Positions 48,884 to 62,242 of a DNA stretch of 64,000 bases are shown one piece after another. This DNA comes from Cucumis sativus. Taxonomy: Eukaryota; Streptophyta; Magnoliopsida; Cucurbitales; Cucurbitaceae. The stretch covers positions 620,001 through 684,000 of the forward strand of contig NC_026657.2 of the NCBI RefSeq assembly GCF_000004075.3. The letters are read 5' to 3'. Below the pieces are notes generated by a model. It did no database searches and had not been told where the DNA came from. It was given only the letters and a program-made list of their open reading frames with translations. The translations under genes and the position numbers were made by a program. Each line of letters opens with the position of its first letter. The stretch's first letter is position 1.

Positions 48884-51800
48884 CATCACACCCATATGAA
48901 ATACACGTAAAATACTATATTTGAGAATTCATCCCCGATGTATAATTTTTCTTTTTTTGGTATGTCACATATACCTACTTTCTTTCTAAACAAAATTAGC
49001 ATGGTTATTACATAAAAGTCAAACTCTTTCTCTCCATCCAAATTTAGGCATCTACACAAGCTCCAATTAATATACAAACCAATATGGTTTTCTTAAATAT
49101 TGATTTGTTTAGATCCAAGAACTTATCAAGTATTAGAAAGTCAATAAAAAATTCACATCAAAATACCATAATTGGCAAAGTGTGTTAACTTTATATTTAG
49201 TAATTAAACATAACCCTCCTTTTATCTCCTTTAATAATATTATTATACACTATACCAAATGTTATAATGATTCATTAGCTTTTAACTTTTCATGTAAGTG
49301 ATTAGTGCTAATTTGACATGGATATATATATGTGATCATATAAGATATCCTCCATCATATTTAAATCTTATAAAAACCCTTTATTCTTCAAACATATATT
49401 AAATATAAAAATCAACTTACCATAACTCAATTTGATTAAAGTGATATTATCTTATTGTTGAAATAATAAATCAAAAATAAAGTTAAGGGGTTGTATTTTG
49501 CAAGAATTATGAAATATGTGGTCAAGTTGAATGTATATAATATATATGTGGTAGAAATTAAACATGCATGCGACTATTTTAACTTTACTTATTAAGTTTT
49601 ATTTTAGTTGATTTGATTTTCTTTTTGTTTTTTTTTATTGGATGTATCTGGACGAGAGAGAGAGAGAAATTTCAACTACAAATTAGATATTTTGTAGTTT
49701 TCCTTTATAAATACAAAAATCAAATATTTTAATATTTTAAATTTATCGAGCCTGTGGGCCAATAGCATGCGCAATTCATAAATATATCATTTTAAGACGT
49801 ATCAAATATTCTATTACGATTTTATTTATTTTATCATATGGAAAATGTTGATCCACGTCGTTTTTTATGTCAACGTAGAACTCATTTGAATGTAGAATTA
49901 TTTTCGTTAAAGTTTTTTAATTTTTGTTTTCTATCGATGATTATTTATTATTACGTCTAACATTAATATATTGATAATATTTTGTTTTGTAATTATCTAT
50001 TGATAATGGTTAATTTATATCACTCCATTATCATACGATATTTAGGGTTGTTGTTAGTAAGTGTCCGCATGCCCATTTTATAATTTGTCGATAAACAAGA
50101 TGCTAATACTAAACGTTGAAAGATTAAATAGATGTATTAAGATGTTTCTTGTTAAAATTAATTAAGTATCGTATTTATATATATTATTAAGCATTCAATA
50201 TATTATTAATTTTTAAAAGTTGATGGTTCAATCTTTATCGATTATTTATGAAAATGTAATTCATATTTAAGTTAACCAATAATCTTTTTAAGAGAAATGA
50301 CAATCTAAACTCAAATTATACTTTTTATTTATTACTTTTTTTTATGTGTCCATCTTCCAATTATGAACTTCAACTATTTTGTTTAGCTTTTGTGGTTTAA
50401 CTTCAAAATGTGTGATTTTCTTTTGACCTAATGTTGGCATGAATTTTAGATTCTTTTTATTATGGTTGTTTAATAAATAAAGTCACTCTTTTTTTTTTTT
50501 TTCTTTGGCTAAATTATAACTTTGATTAATGCGCATGATCTTGATCTCAAGCATCGTTTTCAATTTGGTCATGTATTTGAACTGAGCTTAGTTATTGTCG
50601 TTGGAACTAATTCATTGGTTTTAAATTTTAAAATGTCAATATGTTTACTTATTAAAAGATTCGAAGAACATCTAGCTATATACATTCTTACAATCATGTA
50701 CAACATTCCAAGTATTCACATAAGAAAACAAATTAATTAAACGATTCCAAATTACACTGACACACGATACCTACTCTCCTAATATAAGCTTTAAGGCATG
50801 CATGTTGATCTTCTCATATTTTCACGGATGTGAATTTGAGCTATCATGTGTATATAACAACACACAGTTAATAACTACAAGATATGTTATTCAAATTCCT
50901 AAAAAAAATTATAAAACACAACATCTTATTTATAAGGAAAATTTGTCAAAAGTAAGAAAAATGACAAAATATTTAAAAGAGAATCATATAAGTTTGTATC
51001 TTCTCTTAACCTCTCGATAATTGACACGCGTATACAAAACTATATATATTTGTCATATAGCTAATTAACTTTTGTTATCGTGGACCTATAGAAAGAAAGA
51101 GATCATTATCCAATGTTACTTACCAAATTCTAAATCATTATTATTGTTACTTTTCCAAGTTAGAGGAGAAGATTCAACCATCTAATTACTATATAAATTT
51201 GGTTTCTTCCATTAACTTTTGAAATTTTTTCAACATACTCCTCTTACCTTAACATGCTCTCGATCTCGGTGCATCTAATAAATAAACAAAATATTTCTCG
51301 TTAAAGTCAAGGGTTAATTATTAAAATAATTTGAATAGTTATTTTTCAATAAAAATTTATTTTTAAAAATTAAGCTTATAAACGATTCTGTATAGTTTAG
51401 TTGGAGAATGAACGAATGAATGAGTGGGGAGATTTGATTTTATTGTATATTGTTCACATTAATCTATAATCAACCATATTAATTAATTGCGTTTGAAAAA
51501 CAATAGTGATGAAAATTATAATATAAAGTTTTGGAAGTAAAACTTAATCAACCACAAGTTGTAAAAGTGATGAAAGGTGTGAAATTTGGTTTGAAAATTA
51601 ACCATCTTTTACTCAATAACTATTTACCCATTTTTTCTTTACTTTAATTATCAATGTACTTTAAATTATTTAAAAAAATACTTAAATTTTGTTTGGTGTT
51701 TAATTGGGAAACAAATTATATTAATTTCATATCAAACTATAGTACAAATTTTCAAAACAGACTAACTCTTTTTCTCGCCTTTGAATATATACTCGTGTAA

Positions 51801-52990
51801 ATTTGTGGCTCGTTTAATTTTTAGTTTTTAAAATTAAGCTTATAAACAACTATTTTTTTCATCTCTACATTTTTTTTATCATATAATTCTTTTACCAATA
51901 TTCTAAAAAAGATATATTGCTCTTAACCTTAGTAAAAATTAAATTGAAAAAGAAAATAGATTTACTTATTTAGATATTTTACTTAATTATTATCCTCTAA
52001 ATTTAATTAGCTTCAATTTTAAAAAAACATGCACGTGAGACAAAACGAAGATTTGATACACAACATTAGTTAAATTTAATCAATATAGAAAAACTATTCA
52101 ATATAGCAAAAAAAAAAAAAAATTGAAACTATTTACCGATAGAGAAAAATCTATATAAATCTCTTTAACGAATTTAGGGTTGGTAATTTGAAAGTATTGC
52201 TAATTTATAAGGATTTGTCAAATATATATATTGAGTTTTTTCTAAGAATTTTTTTTTCCAAGCCTAATAAAAATGGTCTCAACTTTTTCAAGTAATTTTC
52301 CATTTGGTTCTCTATGTTTTGAAAATCTCAATTTAAAAATTCTTAGGGAGTCTTTTCCACACAAATAAATTATTACAAAATAAATATATCGTTAAACTTT
52401 TAGTTTTATAAATTAAATAGCAAAACTTATAAATCTATTTAATATATTACGATATATTTTCAACGATTTTACTATTTATTATTTATGATAATTTTTAAAC
52501 TATTAAATAATAGGTCACTTTAGAAACTAAAACTTATCAAGATGTCATTTCTAACTTAATTATTTAATAAAATTTAATTATTTTGAATTGACATTGAAGT
52601 GACATCAAAAAAAACTTAATCAGATTTCAACTTAATATTAAGGACGAATCAAACTAAGAATCACTAACATATTGTGATGGACATATTTATTTTAAATGAC
52701 AAAATAACAAACTAGTACGAATCAACTCAACTTTTGAGAATTAGATTAGATTGTCGGATTATTAAAAATTCAACATATCTATTACAAAATTCAAAAAAAG
52801 AAACCACACGAATGAATTGTAAGTTATTTAATAGAACACGATAGACTATTTATTCATGTCCATGATAATACAAATTAAATAGTAGTCTATGTTAATTGAA
52901 ACGATAAGGTTAGACGGATGATATATTTTGGATGTAATTGGTAAAATATTTGGACGCATAATGTGATTTAGAATAATGAATGTACATTGA
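48884..52990. other. Gene-free AT-rich region, part 4
   Basis: More than 4 kb of very AT-rich DNA, with open frames only of random composition. A diverged scrap of the palindromic MITE family may lie near 52100-52220 and 52840-52890 (GATAGACTATTT, AATAGTAGTCTAT). Confidence 0.45.
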
Positions 52991-52993
52991 GAG

Positions 52994-53026
52994 GAAGGGG
53001 AAGGGGAAGGGGAAGGGGAAGGGGAA
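52994..53026. repeat. (GGGGAA)5 hexamer repeat, G-quadruplex-capable
   Basis: Five GGGG tracts at 52997, 53003, 53009, 53015 and 53021 are separated by AA. The pattern meets the usual G-quadruplex rule on the plus strand. A CTTTTC-type pyrimidine run follows about 100 bases later. Striking in such AT-rich surroundings. Confidence 0.9.
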
Positions 53027-53410
53027 TGTAAAGAGCGCACGTGTATTTTGAGGGCGGCTTTCACACTCTCCCCTTTGAAAATCTTCACATCATAACCTCA
53101 TTCTCATTCTCATTTCTCACATTTCCTTTTCCTTTTCCTTTTCTTTTTAGTTTACATCAATATAATTTAATTTTTAAAATGTAGTTAATCTTTTTATTTT
53201 TTTTATTTAGAATGACGGAATCAAATCTTTAATTTTGTGGATACATTTACGTCATTGAGTTAAACTCACTTTGAACAATATGGTTCTTATTTTTATTCAT
53301 AGGTTTCAAAATGTTACATTTTGTTTTGGCTTATACTCATGCGTTTTAGTTTTTCTATCTCTTTTATATTTGTTATTCTTTTGGTATTATGTTTTCTTTT
53401 TAGAAATTTA

Positions 53411-54288
53411 GAACCCGTTTGTTTTTTGTTTTTTTAGAACAAGAAACATGGATGTGTTTGATAACTGTTTGTGGTTCTTGTTTCTTGAAAAAAATAAACA
53501 AAAAATGTGTTTGATAAATGTTTCTTGTTTCCTTATTATCTTTGTGATTTATATTTTATTTTATTTACATCTAATTAAATTAAACATTACACTACTCACT
53601 TTATCAAACCTAGATAGGAAGCTCTTTGATTTAGTAATCTAATTATGGAGATCAAGATGAAGATTGAGATCTGAAGGCCAGAGTCGGTGAGGAGGAAGAT
53701 AAAAACCCATGATGAAGAAAATGGCTGAAATTCACGTCAACGAGGAAGACAAAGATCCACGGCAAAAACTCATGGATTCGACGAAACCCATAGGAAAAAC
53801 CTAGATCCGCGAGAAGAGGAACAGAAAAACCCAGATTCGCCGAAGAGGAAGACGTTGTGTATAGAAAGACGATGAGAGGCAAGGAGGAATATGACAAAGA
53901 CAGTGAGGGAGAGGAAGAAGATGGTTATTTGAGGAAGACACGGGAGATAAGAGGAAGAAAAAGGAAAGCACGTGGAGAGTGGTTATTTGGGAAAGAATAT
54001 GAAAATAAGAGGAAGAAAAATGTGAATTCACGTGGGCAAATGGAAAAGGAAAAGGAAATAGAAGAAAAATGAAAAGAAAACCAACAAAAATAATTGAGAA
54101 AAAAGAAAAGGAAACTAATAAAAATAATTGAGAAACGGAACAGTAGAAACTACTTTTTTTCCCAATAATTTCTTACAAAATGGAAAACATTTCTACTTTT
54201 TTTAGAATGGAAAACAAGAAACGTTACGAAACACCTCTATTTCTTAAAGAAATGAAAACATAAATAGAAAACAGAAAACGAGAACGTT
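53411..54288. mobile_element. Putative non-autonomous TIR transposon, about 0.88 kb
   Basis: TGTGTTTGATAAATGTTTC with TTGTTTCC (53506-53532) is matched in inverted orientation by 54209-54235, about 22 of 27 positions. The outer ends are also weakly inverted. The interior (53640-53970) is GC-richer than the flanks and has long but unrecognisable open frames. No transposase motif and no clear target duplication, so the superfamily is open. Confidence 0.45.
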
Positions 54289-56330
54289 AATGATTTTTCA
54301 CTAATCCTCACATACATGTTAATGATTTGAAGCTAGAGAGACAATTTTAAACATACGAGTACTTATCGTTAATAGAATCTAAAATTTGAAAATATTTTAT
54401 GCAATAATTTTGTCATTTAATTACAATAATTTTCGTTTGAATTAATTAACTAAAAATTGTCATTGGTGGATCCAAAGGAGCAAAAACTTCAAGGTATAGT
54501 AGTTTACTTACTTTCACTATATATTAAAATTAGTAACCAAATGCAAGTTTATTATATATATATATATATAGTATTTTTACTATAAATTTTGAAACATATT
54601 TCCATATTATTTTTTTTGTATGAAAAATATTATTCTTTAACTAATTTAAGCATTAAAAAAAATCAACTCTTCTAAGTGACAATACATTCAAATTTTAATG
54701 AAATTATCAAAACTAAAACTGAATAATTAAAAGTCTATAAAATAAAATCGAAGAAATTTCAAACTATAAAAATTAGAACCATGGTTTTAAACTAATTATT
54801 ATGTTAGTATACATGTTTGAACATCCTAAAAACTAAATGATCCACATTTCAATAAATCTACCCGTTTGATAAATATTGCATTATTCTTTTATTTTGTTTT
54901 CAAAATAATTGAGTTTGTTTTCTTATCATTTATATAGACTATAGTTCTCATAATAAATATGAAAAAAAAAAAAGAAACCAATATAAATGGAAATAGTTCT
55001 AAAAGAAACTTAATAATTATCCAATGAAAGTTGATTAAAAAATCATTAATATTGCAATTAACCTACAAATAAAATTTGAGACCTAAAATCTCTTCTCACA
55101 TAGTGGAAAATAACAAAGTGTTTGAATGGAATTTATTTTATTTATTGTTTTGAAACAACAAAAGCATTATAATTTAAAACTCTTTAATCAATTAGAGAAA
55201 GTTTTGTAATTTTCCTTAATCAGAGGAAAGGAATAATGAGTAAGATTAAAATCTTAAATTAAATATATAAAGATATATAGTATTATAGTTTCTCTAATTT
55301 TAATTTAATTTCCCCACGTATTGTTTTCAAAAACTCACATGGTCACGACAATGAAAGTCGTTGTCCGAAAGTAATTGGTTAACAACTCACTCATGATATG
55401 TAAAGAATCAACCGACGTTGATTTTACAACGTCTACCAATTTCTAAGATTGCTTACAACAAAATTTGAACATCTCGTTATACACTTCATCTTCTTTATTA
55501 ATCATTATAGAGCGTTTGGACACAATACGATCTAGGTCAATGAATCGATCAAGCAAACAATCTGACTACTTCTCCATCAAGCAATGAATTATGGTACATA
55601 AATTTTCCATTTCTATTTTTTCCAATCTTCTTCTTCTTCCTATATAGAATTTATGTGACGTTGGCATTGTTCGTGTATGTATAACATATAATCGATTAAT
55701 TAGCGTAAAAAAGAGCCGTTGAGTAATATATATATCTTCTTTTAACTCTAGAATGTGGTGATAACCTCACTATAATTTAAATTTTATAATCAGTTAGGTA
55801 ATCCGTACTGTGAAAAGAAATTCAAGTGAAGAGTAATTGGAGTTTGACATTACAACAAGATGAATTGAATTGCGCGTGTCTTAAACTAAAAGAACTTTTT
55901 AAAAACGGAAAAAAAAAAGGAAGAGGAAAATTATATATAATTTGACCAAGGAAAGGGAAATGGAAACATTACAAATTGTATCCTTTGAAACTAAAGCCAA
56001 AGAATAAAATAAGAAAGTAGAGAAAGACACAACTAAAGGCTTCATTCATTGGCTTCTTCTTTTTTCTTTCTTTTCCTCTTTTAGGACAGTGAATTGTTAA
56101 AATCAATTGTTTTTTAAATTCATGAAAGTTCTTAATTTTTTTAAAAAATAAAAAAAGCATTATGACAAATGGGTTTGTCAAATATTTTGTAATTTTAAGT
56201 TTTTTCTTTTCTTTCTTTTTTTGTTAATTTTTTTCAAACTTTAGAAATCATTCCAACAATGACTTTCTAACCCACGTTTGTCTGTGGGACCCACCGAACC
56301 CCACGTCAAATTCAAGCGAATGAAAAGAAA
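54289..56330. other. Gene-free AT-rich region, part 5
   Basis: No gene or RNA gene recognised; contains a (TA)n run near 54553-54570. The small open frame at 55969-56181 is low complexity. Confidence 0.45.
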
Positions 56331-56334
56331 TTGT

Positions 56335-56700
56335 CACACCAAAATATTTACAAATATAATAAAGTATCAATTGAGACATTTGTAGATATCTATATATCAT
56401 TGATAATTGATAGATAAAATAAATTTTTGTGTGCTAATAAACATTTTATGTAGGTTTGTTGTTTAAAACGAGTATTCTAATATTGTGATATTTCTAGGGG
56501 AATTATCAAAAATAGCAAATTTGTCAAAATATTTACGAGTTATAACAAAATTACAATTCTATCAATAACAAACATTTAATAGGCACCGATATCCTTCCAT
56601 CAATGTCATTGATAGCCACTAATAAAAAAAATACAAAAATTTTGCTATAATTTGTAAATATTTAAATTTATTTTACTATTTTTAAAAATGTCTCATATTT
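56335..56700. mobile_element. Palindromic MITE-like elements, copy 3 (composite)
   Basis: The inner element runs about 56502-56694. AAAAATAGCAAATTTGTC and ATATTTACGAGTTATAAC at the left are mirrored by TTGCTATAATTTGTAAATAT and TTTTACTATTTTTAAAAATG at the right, about 50-base imperfect inverted ends. CCAAAATATTTACAAATATA at 56339 is an extra end fragment, suggesting nesting. Related to the copies at 3045 and 28005. Confidence 0.55.
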
Positions 56701-58981
56701 TTAAAATAAAAATTCAAATAGATAATTTATAGTATATTAAAATTATTTACAAATATAGCAAAATTTATCTAATATTTAATTCTTTTTTTTTTTTGTTATT
56801 TGTGAAAATAGTTTCTATTTTTTTTCTTACTAATGATAGTAATTTCTCAAATCCAAAATTAAAAGATTATCAAACTCTAACATTTACCAAAAAAAAAAAA
56901 AAAGTTGAATGCAAAATGTTGAATGAAATTATTGGAAATTAAAATTATGAAAGTAGAAGAAGAAAAAAACAAAAATTAACATTCTGCGTTCTTTTATTAA
57001 TTGTGTTGTTCCTTTCCTAATACGGAATGCATTTGCTTGTAATTTACTTTAAAATGTCACTTTTTATACTAACTAAACATATGTAATTTCTACACAAAAA
57101 TAGTTAATCCTATAAAATTCCAAATACCATCTTAAATGTCAATGATCAATCTTTAAAAGAGTTAGAAAAAGAATAATCTTCAATCTCAATTTAATATTTG
57201 TATTGCCACTGTGGTTCAGTTCGATGGTACGTTATCTACGTCTTTTTTTTACATTATCGACCGTGTACGCAAAATTGTCGATATCTCAAGTTTAAAAAAA
57301 CGTGGATCATAATAATATATTGATAAGAATGTTGATGTCGAGAGATATTCTTTAATAAAACTATGCATATGGAAAGATTCATAAAGCATAATTGTCAACC
57401 TGCAGCAATATTTGAAAATATGTGTTTTGATTTCATGTAATGTAAATCCATTTGTTGATATGATTGTCCAAATTCTCAAAAAAAAAAAAAAAAAAAAAAA
57501 AACAATCAAACATGACCATATTTTTCCAATAATGTACTATGGGTTTAAATCATAAAAGAGATTCATGGTAGGTTTAAGTTGTGGTTGTAGACTTTTAAAA
57601 GTAATTTTCTTCTTAACTTTACATTTTGAAGTTAGAAAGCAAAACTATACATATATATGTATGTGTGTGTGGTGTGGCAACTTATGTATTAAGATTAACA
57701 TACATAGAAAATGTTTAACATAGATTATTTTTTAACTTTTAGGTTTGTGCAAAGATCATTTTTAATAGAACCTAAAAGATCGTTTTTAATAGATTCATTA
57801 ATATCACAATGTACCTAGGAAAGACCATAACAGACTAAAATACTACTATTTGTGTTCATCGTTATTAATAATAATCCATTGTAATTTGGTATTTGGCTGA
57901 ACCCATCTTTATCTAATGAAAGTATGCTTTGTGACTAACAATCATTTTTTAAAATAGAATAATTTGGTATTACTTGTTTACTATGTATGAAAGAGAAGAT
58001 GATGTATGAGATTACGTGTTGTATAAATTACACCAAATCCTTGCTTTTTTTTATAAAAGAAAAAATGTATCTAATAAATCCCTACAACTTTTGATTTTGT
58101 ATGTAATAAATCATATCACTTGTAAAGTTCTTAAGTAAAATAAATCATTCCATGTGGAACTGCAAAATATCATTAACACTCTAAATGGATCCAAAACCTT
58201 TTTCAGAGACAGATTTGGAGTTTATGGAATCAGATCAAACTCAAGAAAAGCCACACAAAACTTCCCATTCCAAATACATCATTGAGTGTTATGGAGACAA
58301 AAGGGTACTCACCAAATTATGCCAAAGATTGGAGGGACAGCCACCTTAGTCAAGGTTCCTGCTAAGATGTTTAACATTTTTTCCTTTAGGGAAAAGAAGT
58401 GAGTTCATCTAATTTTAAATCTCAAAGAGACTTGGATGTGACAACAAATTAGTATACGAATTTACAATACGTATTAACAGAGAAGTGAGAATCCAGTTGC
58501 GGAAAGATTCATTTACTAATAAGTAGAAAGTAAAAATAAAGCTTGAATCAGACACAATGAATGGGGTTGGATACTGCCAATAAAATCCAGAGTTCAACGT
58601 TTGAGGATTGTGTGATTCTTCTGTCTTGATTGGCCCAATGAATTCGAATACGAATATGATAGTTGTTCCAGTTAATGTTTTTCATCCTGTATGGCTTTTG
58701 CAGTCTTTAATTCATAAAACCATCATCAAATTCCACGTTGCCTCCCAAACAGTCTTGAGTAGAGAAACCAAGATACAGCCACCTCGTCTATTTTGAGTGA
58801 GAAAATTTGATCTCGACTTAATTGAGTATAAAATAAGAACCAACTCCCTGCCATAATAGAGAATCAAGCATTTGTGTCTGTGATATATGCTGGTCAATCT
58901 ATATGATTATATGCTGAAGACATAAAAAGAATAATGGTAAGCAAAGAACTTCAAAGACCTGATAATTGTCGCAGAAGGCAC
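56701..58981. other. Gene-free region and MED10 3' flank
   Basis: It contains a 24-base poly(A) tract at about 57479-57502 and a possible MITE scrap near 57740-57900. The last few hundred bases should hold the MED10 3' untranslated region. No gene seen. Confidence 0.45.
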
Positions 58982-61900
58982 TTAAACCTCCATCTTAACC
59001 TTCATGTCCCCATTTGGTAACATACTTTGCGCTTGCGCTATCCTTTTTGCTTCCTGTATTTATGACAACAAGTTTAAAATCTGAGCCCAATAACATAAAA
59101 ACATAATGAGCAACAATGTTGATGAAAAACGTGAAATTAATAGAAGAAAAATCAAAATCAAGGGTTTTGTCCATAGTATATCCTTATGCCTTTTTATCGT
59201 TGTAATTGATTCACTAGTCAAAAAAATCTCATTCACAACGTAGCTGCTAAATAGAAAAGAAGATTCTGGTTTCTTAACTCATACACGCTATGGGCTGTCC
59301 AAATAAGGATTCTGCAAGGATTCAAGATGAGACTGGCACAAAACTATCAGATGATGAGTTTGTTGGTAAAGGTTGAAGGAACAGAACAGTTGTTCTCAAG
59401 AGGCTACTGTCCACCTATTTTAATATAGCAATCCAGTTTTATCTTCCATAATCTTCTCTGTCTCAAGATTAGGTTTCAACCAAATTGAGATCCGAGACAT
59501 TTGATCTCAAGAAAAGATCTGGCCAATAGGAAAATAATGGCAGCATTTGTGTGCTTCTTTTGCAAATACATTTTACCATATTATGGGTTGGATTGATAGT
59601 GGCATGGAAGAAATGAAAGAATTCAACTAGACACCACATTGAAAGAACACAAATAGGAAGAGATGAGTGAAGATCAAATGATCTCTTATGAGCATAAGTT
59701 AAGAGAAACTTGCAGTCATCTACCGAGGGAGCCACCAATCCACGGTGAGAAATTGAAAGGCCAACTTGCTTGAAGACAGGAAATGATTTGACACTTGGAT
59801 TCTGTGGTCCCCATTGAACGGAAGATATTTAAGCATTGGTTGTAGAGGAGCCTCTTATCTCAAGAAAGCTGGATGTAGTAAGTATAGATGGTCCTAATGA
59901 GTACTTAATCCAAACCTTTACGAGGCATTTGGGGCACTACGTTGTTATAATAGTCCGAAACCATTTTAGTCTAGGCATAAAATAGGAATATTGTAATTAA
60001 ATGTAGGTTATAACAATTGGAAACAACGACTATTATAATTAGAGCTCCAAACATGGAGTGGTCTATAACAGCCCACTCCACTTACTAGGGTGTTTGGGGC
60101 AAGGAGTCGATTATTATAGTACTAGGTCATTATAGTTGGATTATAATAGCTTGTGTTTAGAGTGTAAATTATTTTAGTTTGGGCTATAGTAGTATGTGTT
60201 TGATGTGTAACTTGTTTTAGTTTGAGAAAGAAATAGTAGACAATGTAGCAAATAATAGAAAATTCATGAATGTAAAATAGTAAAAACTATAGCAAATAGT
60301 AAATACGGTAGCAAATGAGAGTTCTGAAATAGTGTTAATTGTAGCTAATTGGAGAATACAGAGTACTATTTATTGTAGCAAGAGGTGATTATTATAGTCT
60401 TAGGATAGTTGTTGCCCCAGACACCCCAAAAGTTTCGAGGCCCAAACAACCCCTTGGAACAAGGTGTGTTTCATCTTTCATGTTTTAGGTAGAATTAGAA
60501 TTCTAGATGTCAGACTCCCATGTTCAGAAGTCATTCAGAAATGGTCAAACATACTTATCATTCTTAAAATCACTTCAAAGCATGATTTTCATCATTTGAT
60601 TTTGATTATATGATTTTGCCATCGTTCAAAGTGATTTTGAACATGACAGAAATGATTATAACGATTTCAAAATCACTCCCCAATGTGATGAGCGAAATAG
60701 AAATGGTTATAAATAGTGAGGCAAATTTTGAACTCAGTAATCACTTGGAAAATTTTTGCAGATGAGATTTAACCATCTTGAGAGGCTATTACTTGTGTGT
60801 TCCACTGATATTGCAATAAATATTTGAGCTCCTACCTACCAAGGTTGTTCTATCTAAGTCACAAGGAAAGGACTCATGCTCAAGAGGCCGGCTGTAGTAC
60901 CATCTATACAGAGACACCAAATTGAATAAGCAGGCTCTAAACTTCCCCATCAATCTTGTGCCAAAAGTGGAAGGACGGTCATAGAAGTATAGGCAGGAAG
61001 TAAGTACTCTAAGTTCTTTACTTCACATAAGCTAATCACAGAACTTTGTTCAACAAACTAAGAGAGAAAATAGTTTAGACTGATTCACCAAACCATTTCA
61101 TTCGAAAAGGAAAAATTTTCGAGGTCAAATTGGCTTTAAAGATGTTTAAAGAAAAAGAACTAGAAAGTAGTTTTTAAGCAAGCAGAATTCAATCGTCCTG
61201 TGAATAACAAAATAAAAATGCTATTTCTTTCCTCTCATGTTTTGACAATAAAGAACACCAACAGAAACATTAAAACAAAGCAACAATTACACAAGGAAAG
61301 AAATTTTTTTGATAAGTTAGAAAAAATATATATATTCAATCATTCTGAGAAAATTTTGAAGGAAGAGACAAATTGAAATAGATTTCAACTCACGGCAGCA
61401 GAAGCAGCACGAATTTCTCTGTAAGACTCAACTTCATCAGGAAACGTCTGTTCAAGTTCCTCCAAAAGATGCTTCCGTAAACCCTGAATGTAGTAAGTAG
61501 GGCAAACTCAATGAAGATTTTCAGGAACGTATGGAAACAAAGAGACAAATAAGATAATATTATATTTTTAACAGCCTGCCACATGGAGCCTTAAGAACTA
61601 CCTTGAAGGCATCAGTTTTGCCTTTTGTACTCTGATTTTTTGCAATGCAACTATTTAAGACATCCCTCGTGAATTCATCTGGATTCTTCCCATCATCAAT
61701 CAAACTAATCAAAGGAAAAGTAAAGAGTGGACCAAAAAAAATAGAAAAGTTAGAAAAAAATTAAAAATCTGCAAAGCTAGAGAATAAATAGAATAGGTGT
61801 ACAAAGACTCACTTAAGAACCTCCATAGGGACCTGGATGGGGCATTTCTCTGATAATTTGACCATGTTATCTAGCTCCAAAACTAGAGAATTACTGTGAA

Positions 61901-62208
61901 ATCAAGAAGCACTTCACTGATATAGAGTGAAAAAGGAATGAATAAAAACGAATAAGATCTTAGAGGAAGCAAAGCTGAGCATACAGGCGTTGTAAAAGAG
62001 GCAGCTGATAGGCGGCATTGAAGTTAGAAACGGTGAGGTTTAGCTGATGGAGGATACCCAAAGTTTTCTGGATGGAATTGATTACTTGATTCAAGTTCTG
62101 CTTTGAATCATCCACTGTAGTAGACACGGGCGTATCATTGATAACAGATCCATTGCCACCGCTTCCACCAGTCCCAGCAGCTGAAGATGCATTTTGAGCC
62201 GAATCCAT
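58982..62208 (-). CDS. MED10: Mediator of RNA polymerase II transcription subunit 10 (5 coding exons)
   Basis: Subunit of the Mediator middle module, bridging activators and RNA polymerase II in the nucleus. Minus-strand exons: 62208-61985, 61893-61813, 61704-61602, 61483-61394, 59053-58982. They total 570 bases, 189 residues, the normal plant MED10 length. After a Gly/Ser/Ala-rich N terminus come the core phrases NLNQVINSIQKTLGILHQLN, LVLELDNMVKLSEKCPIQVP, NLIDDGKNPDEFTRDVLNSC and GLRKHLLEELEQTFPDEVE. The C terminus is LPNGDMKVKMEV. Start at 62208 because the frame upstream contains no ATG. The last intron (59054-61393) is 2.3 kb and carries two MITE-like elements. Confidence 0.95.
59924..60057. 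mobile_element. MITE-like element A in MED10 last intron
   Basis: The left end GGCATTTGGGGCACTACG with TTATAATAGTCC is mirrored by the right end CGACTATTATAATTAGAGCTCC then AAACATGGAG. About 134 bases. The ends resemble PIF/Harbinger-type MITEs of plants; target duplication not established. Confidence 0.5.
60088..60427. mobile_element. MITE-like element B in MED10 last intron
   Basis: The left end GGGTGTTTGGGGCAAGGAG with ATTATTATAGTAC is the inverse of the right end, where GTTGCCCCAGACACCCC closes the element. About 340 bases, no coding capacity. A third similar terminus (CCCAAACAACCCC, about 60442-60454) just outside suggests insertion into an older relative. Superfamily probably PIF/Harbinger, by end sequence only. 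Confidence 0.6.
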
Positions 62209-62242
62209 TATCTTCTTCCCACTTCTTAAACACCTTGGAGCT

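Noticed and set aside
52846..53088. Minus-strand frame with a Ser-Pro repeat
   Set aside because: It is only the translation of the (GGGGAA)n repeat; flanking codons show no protein character.
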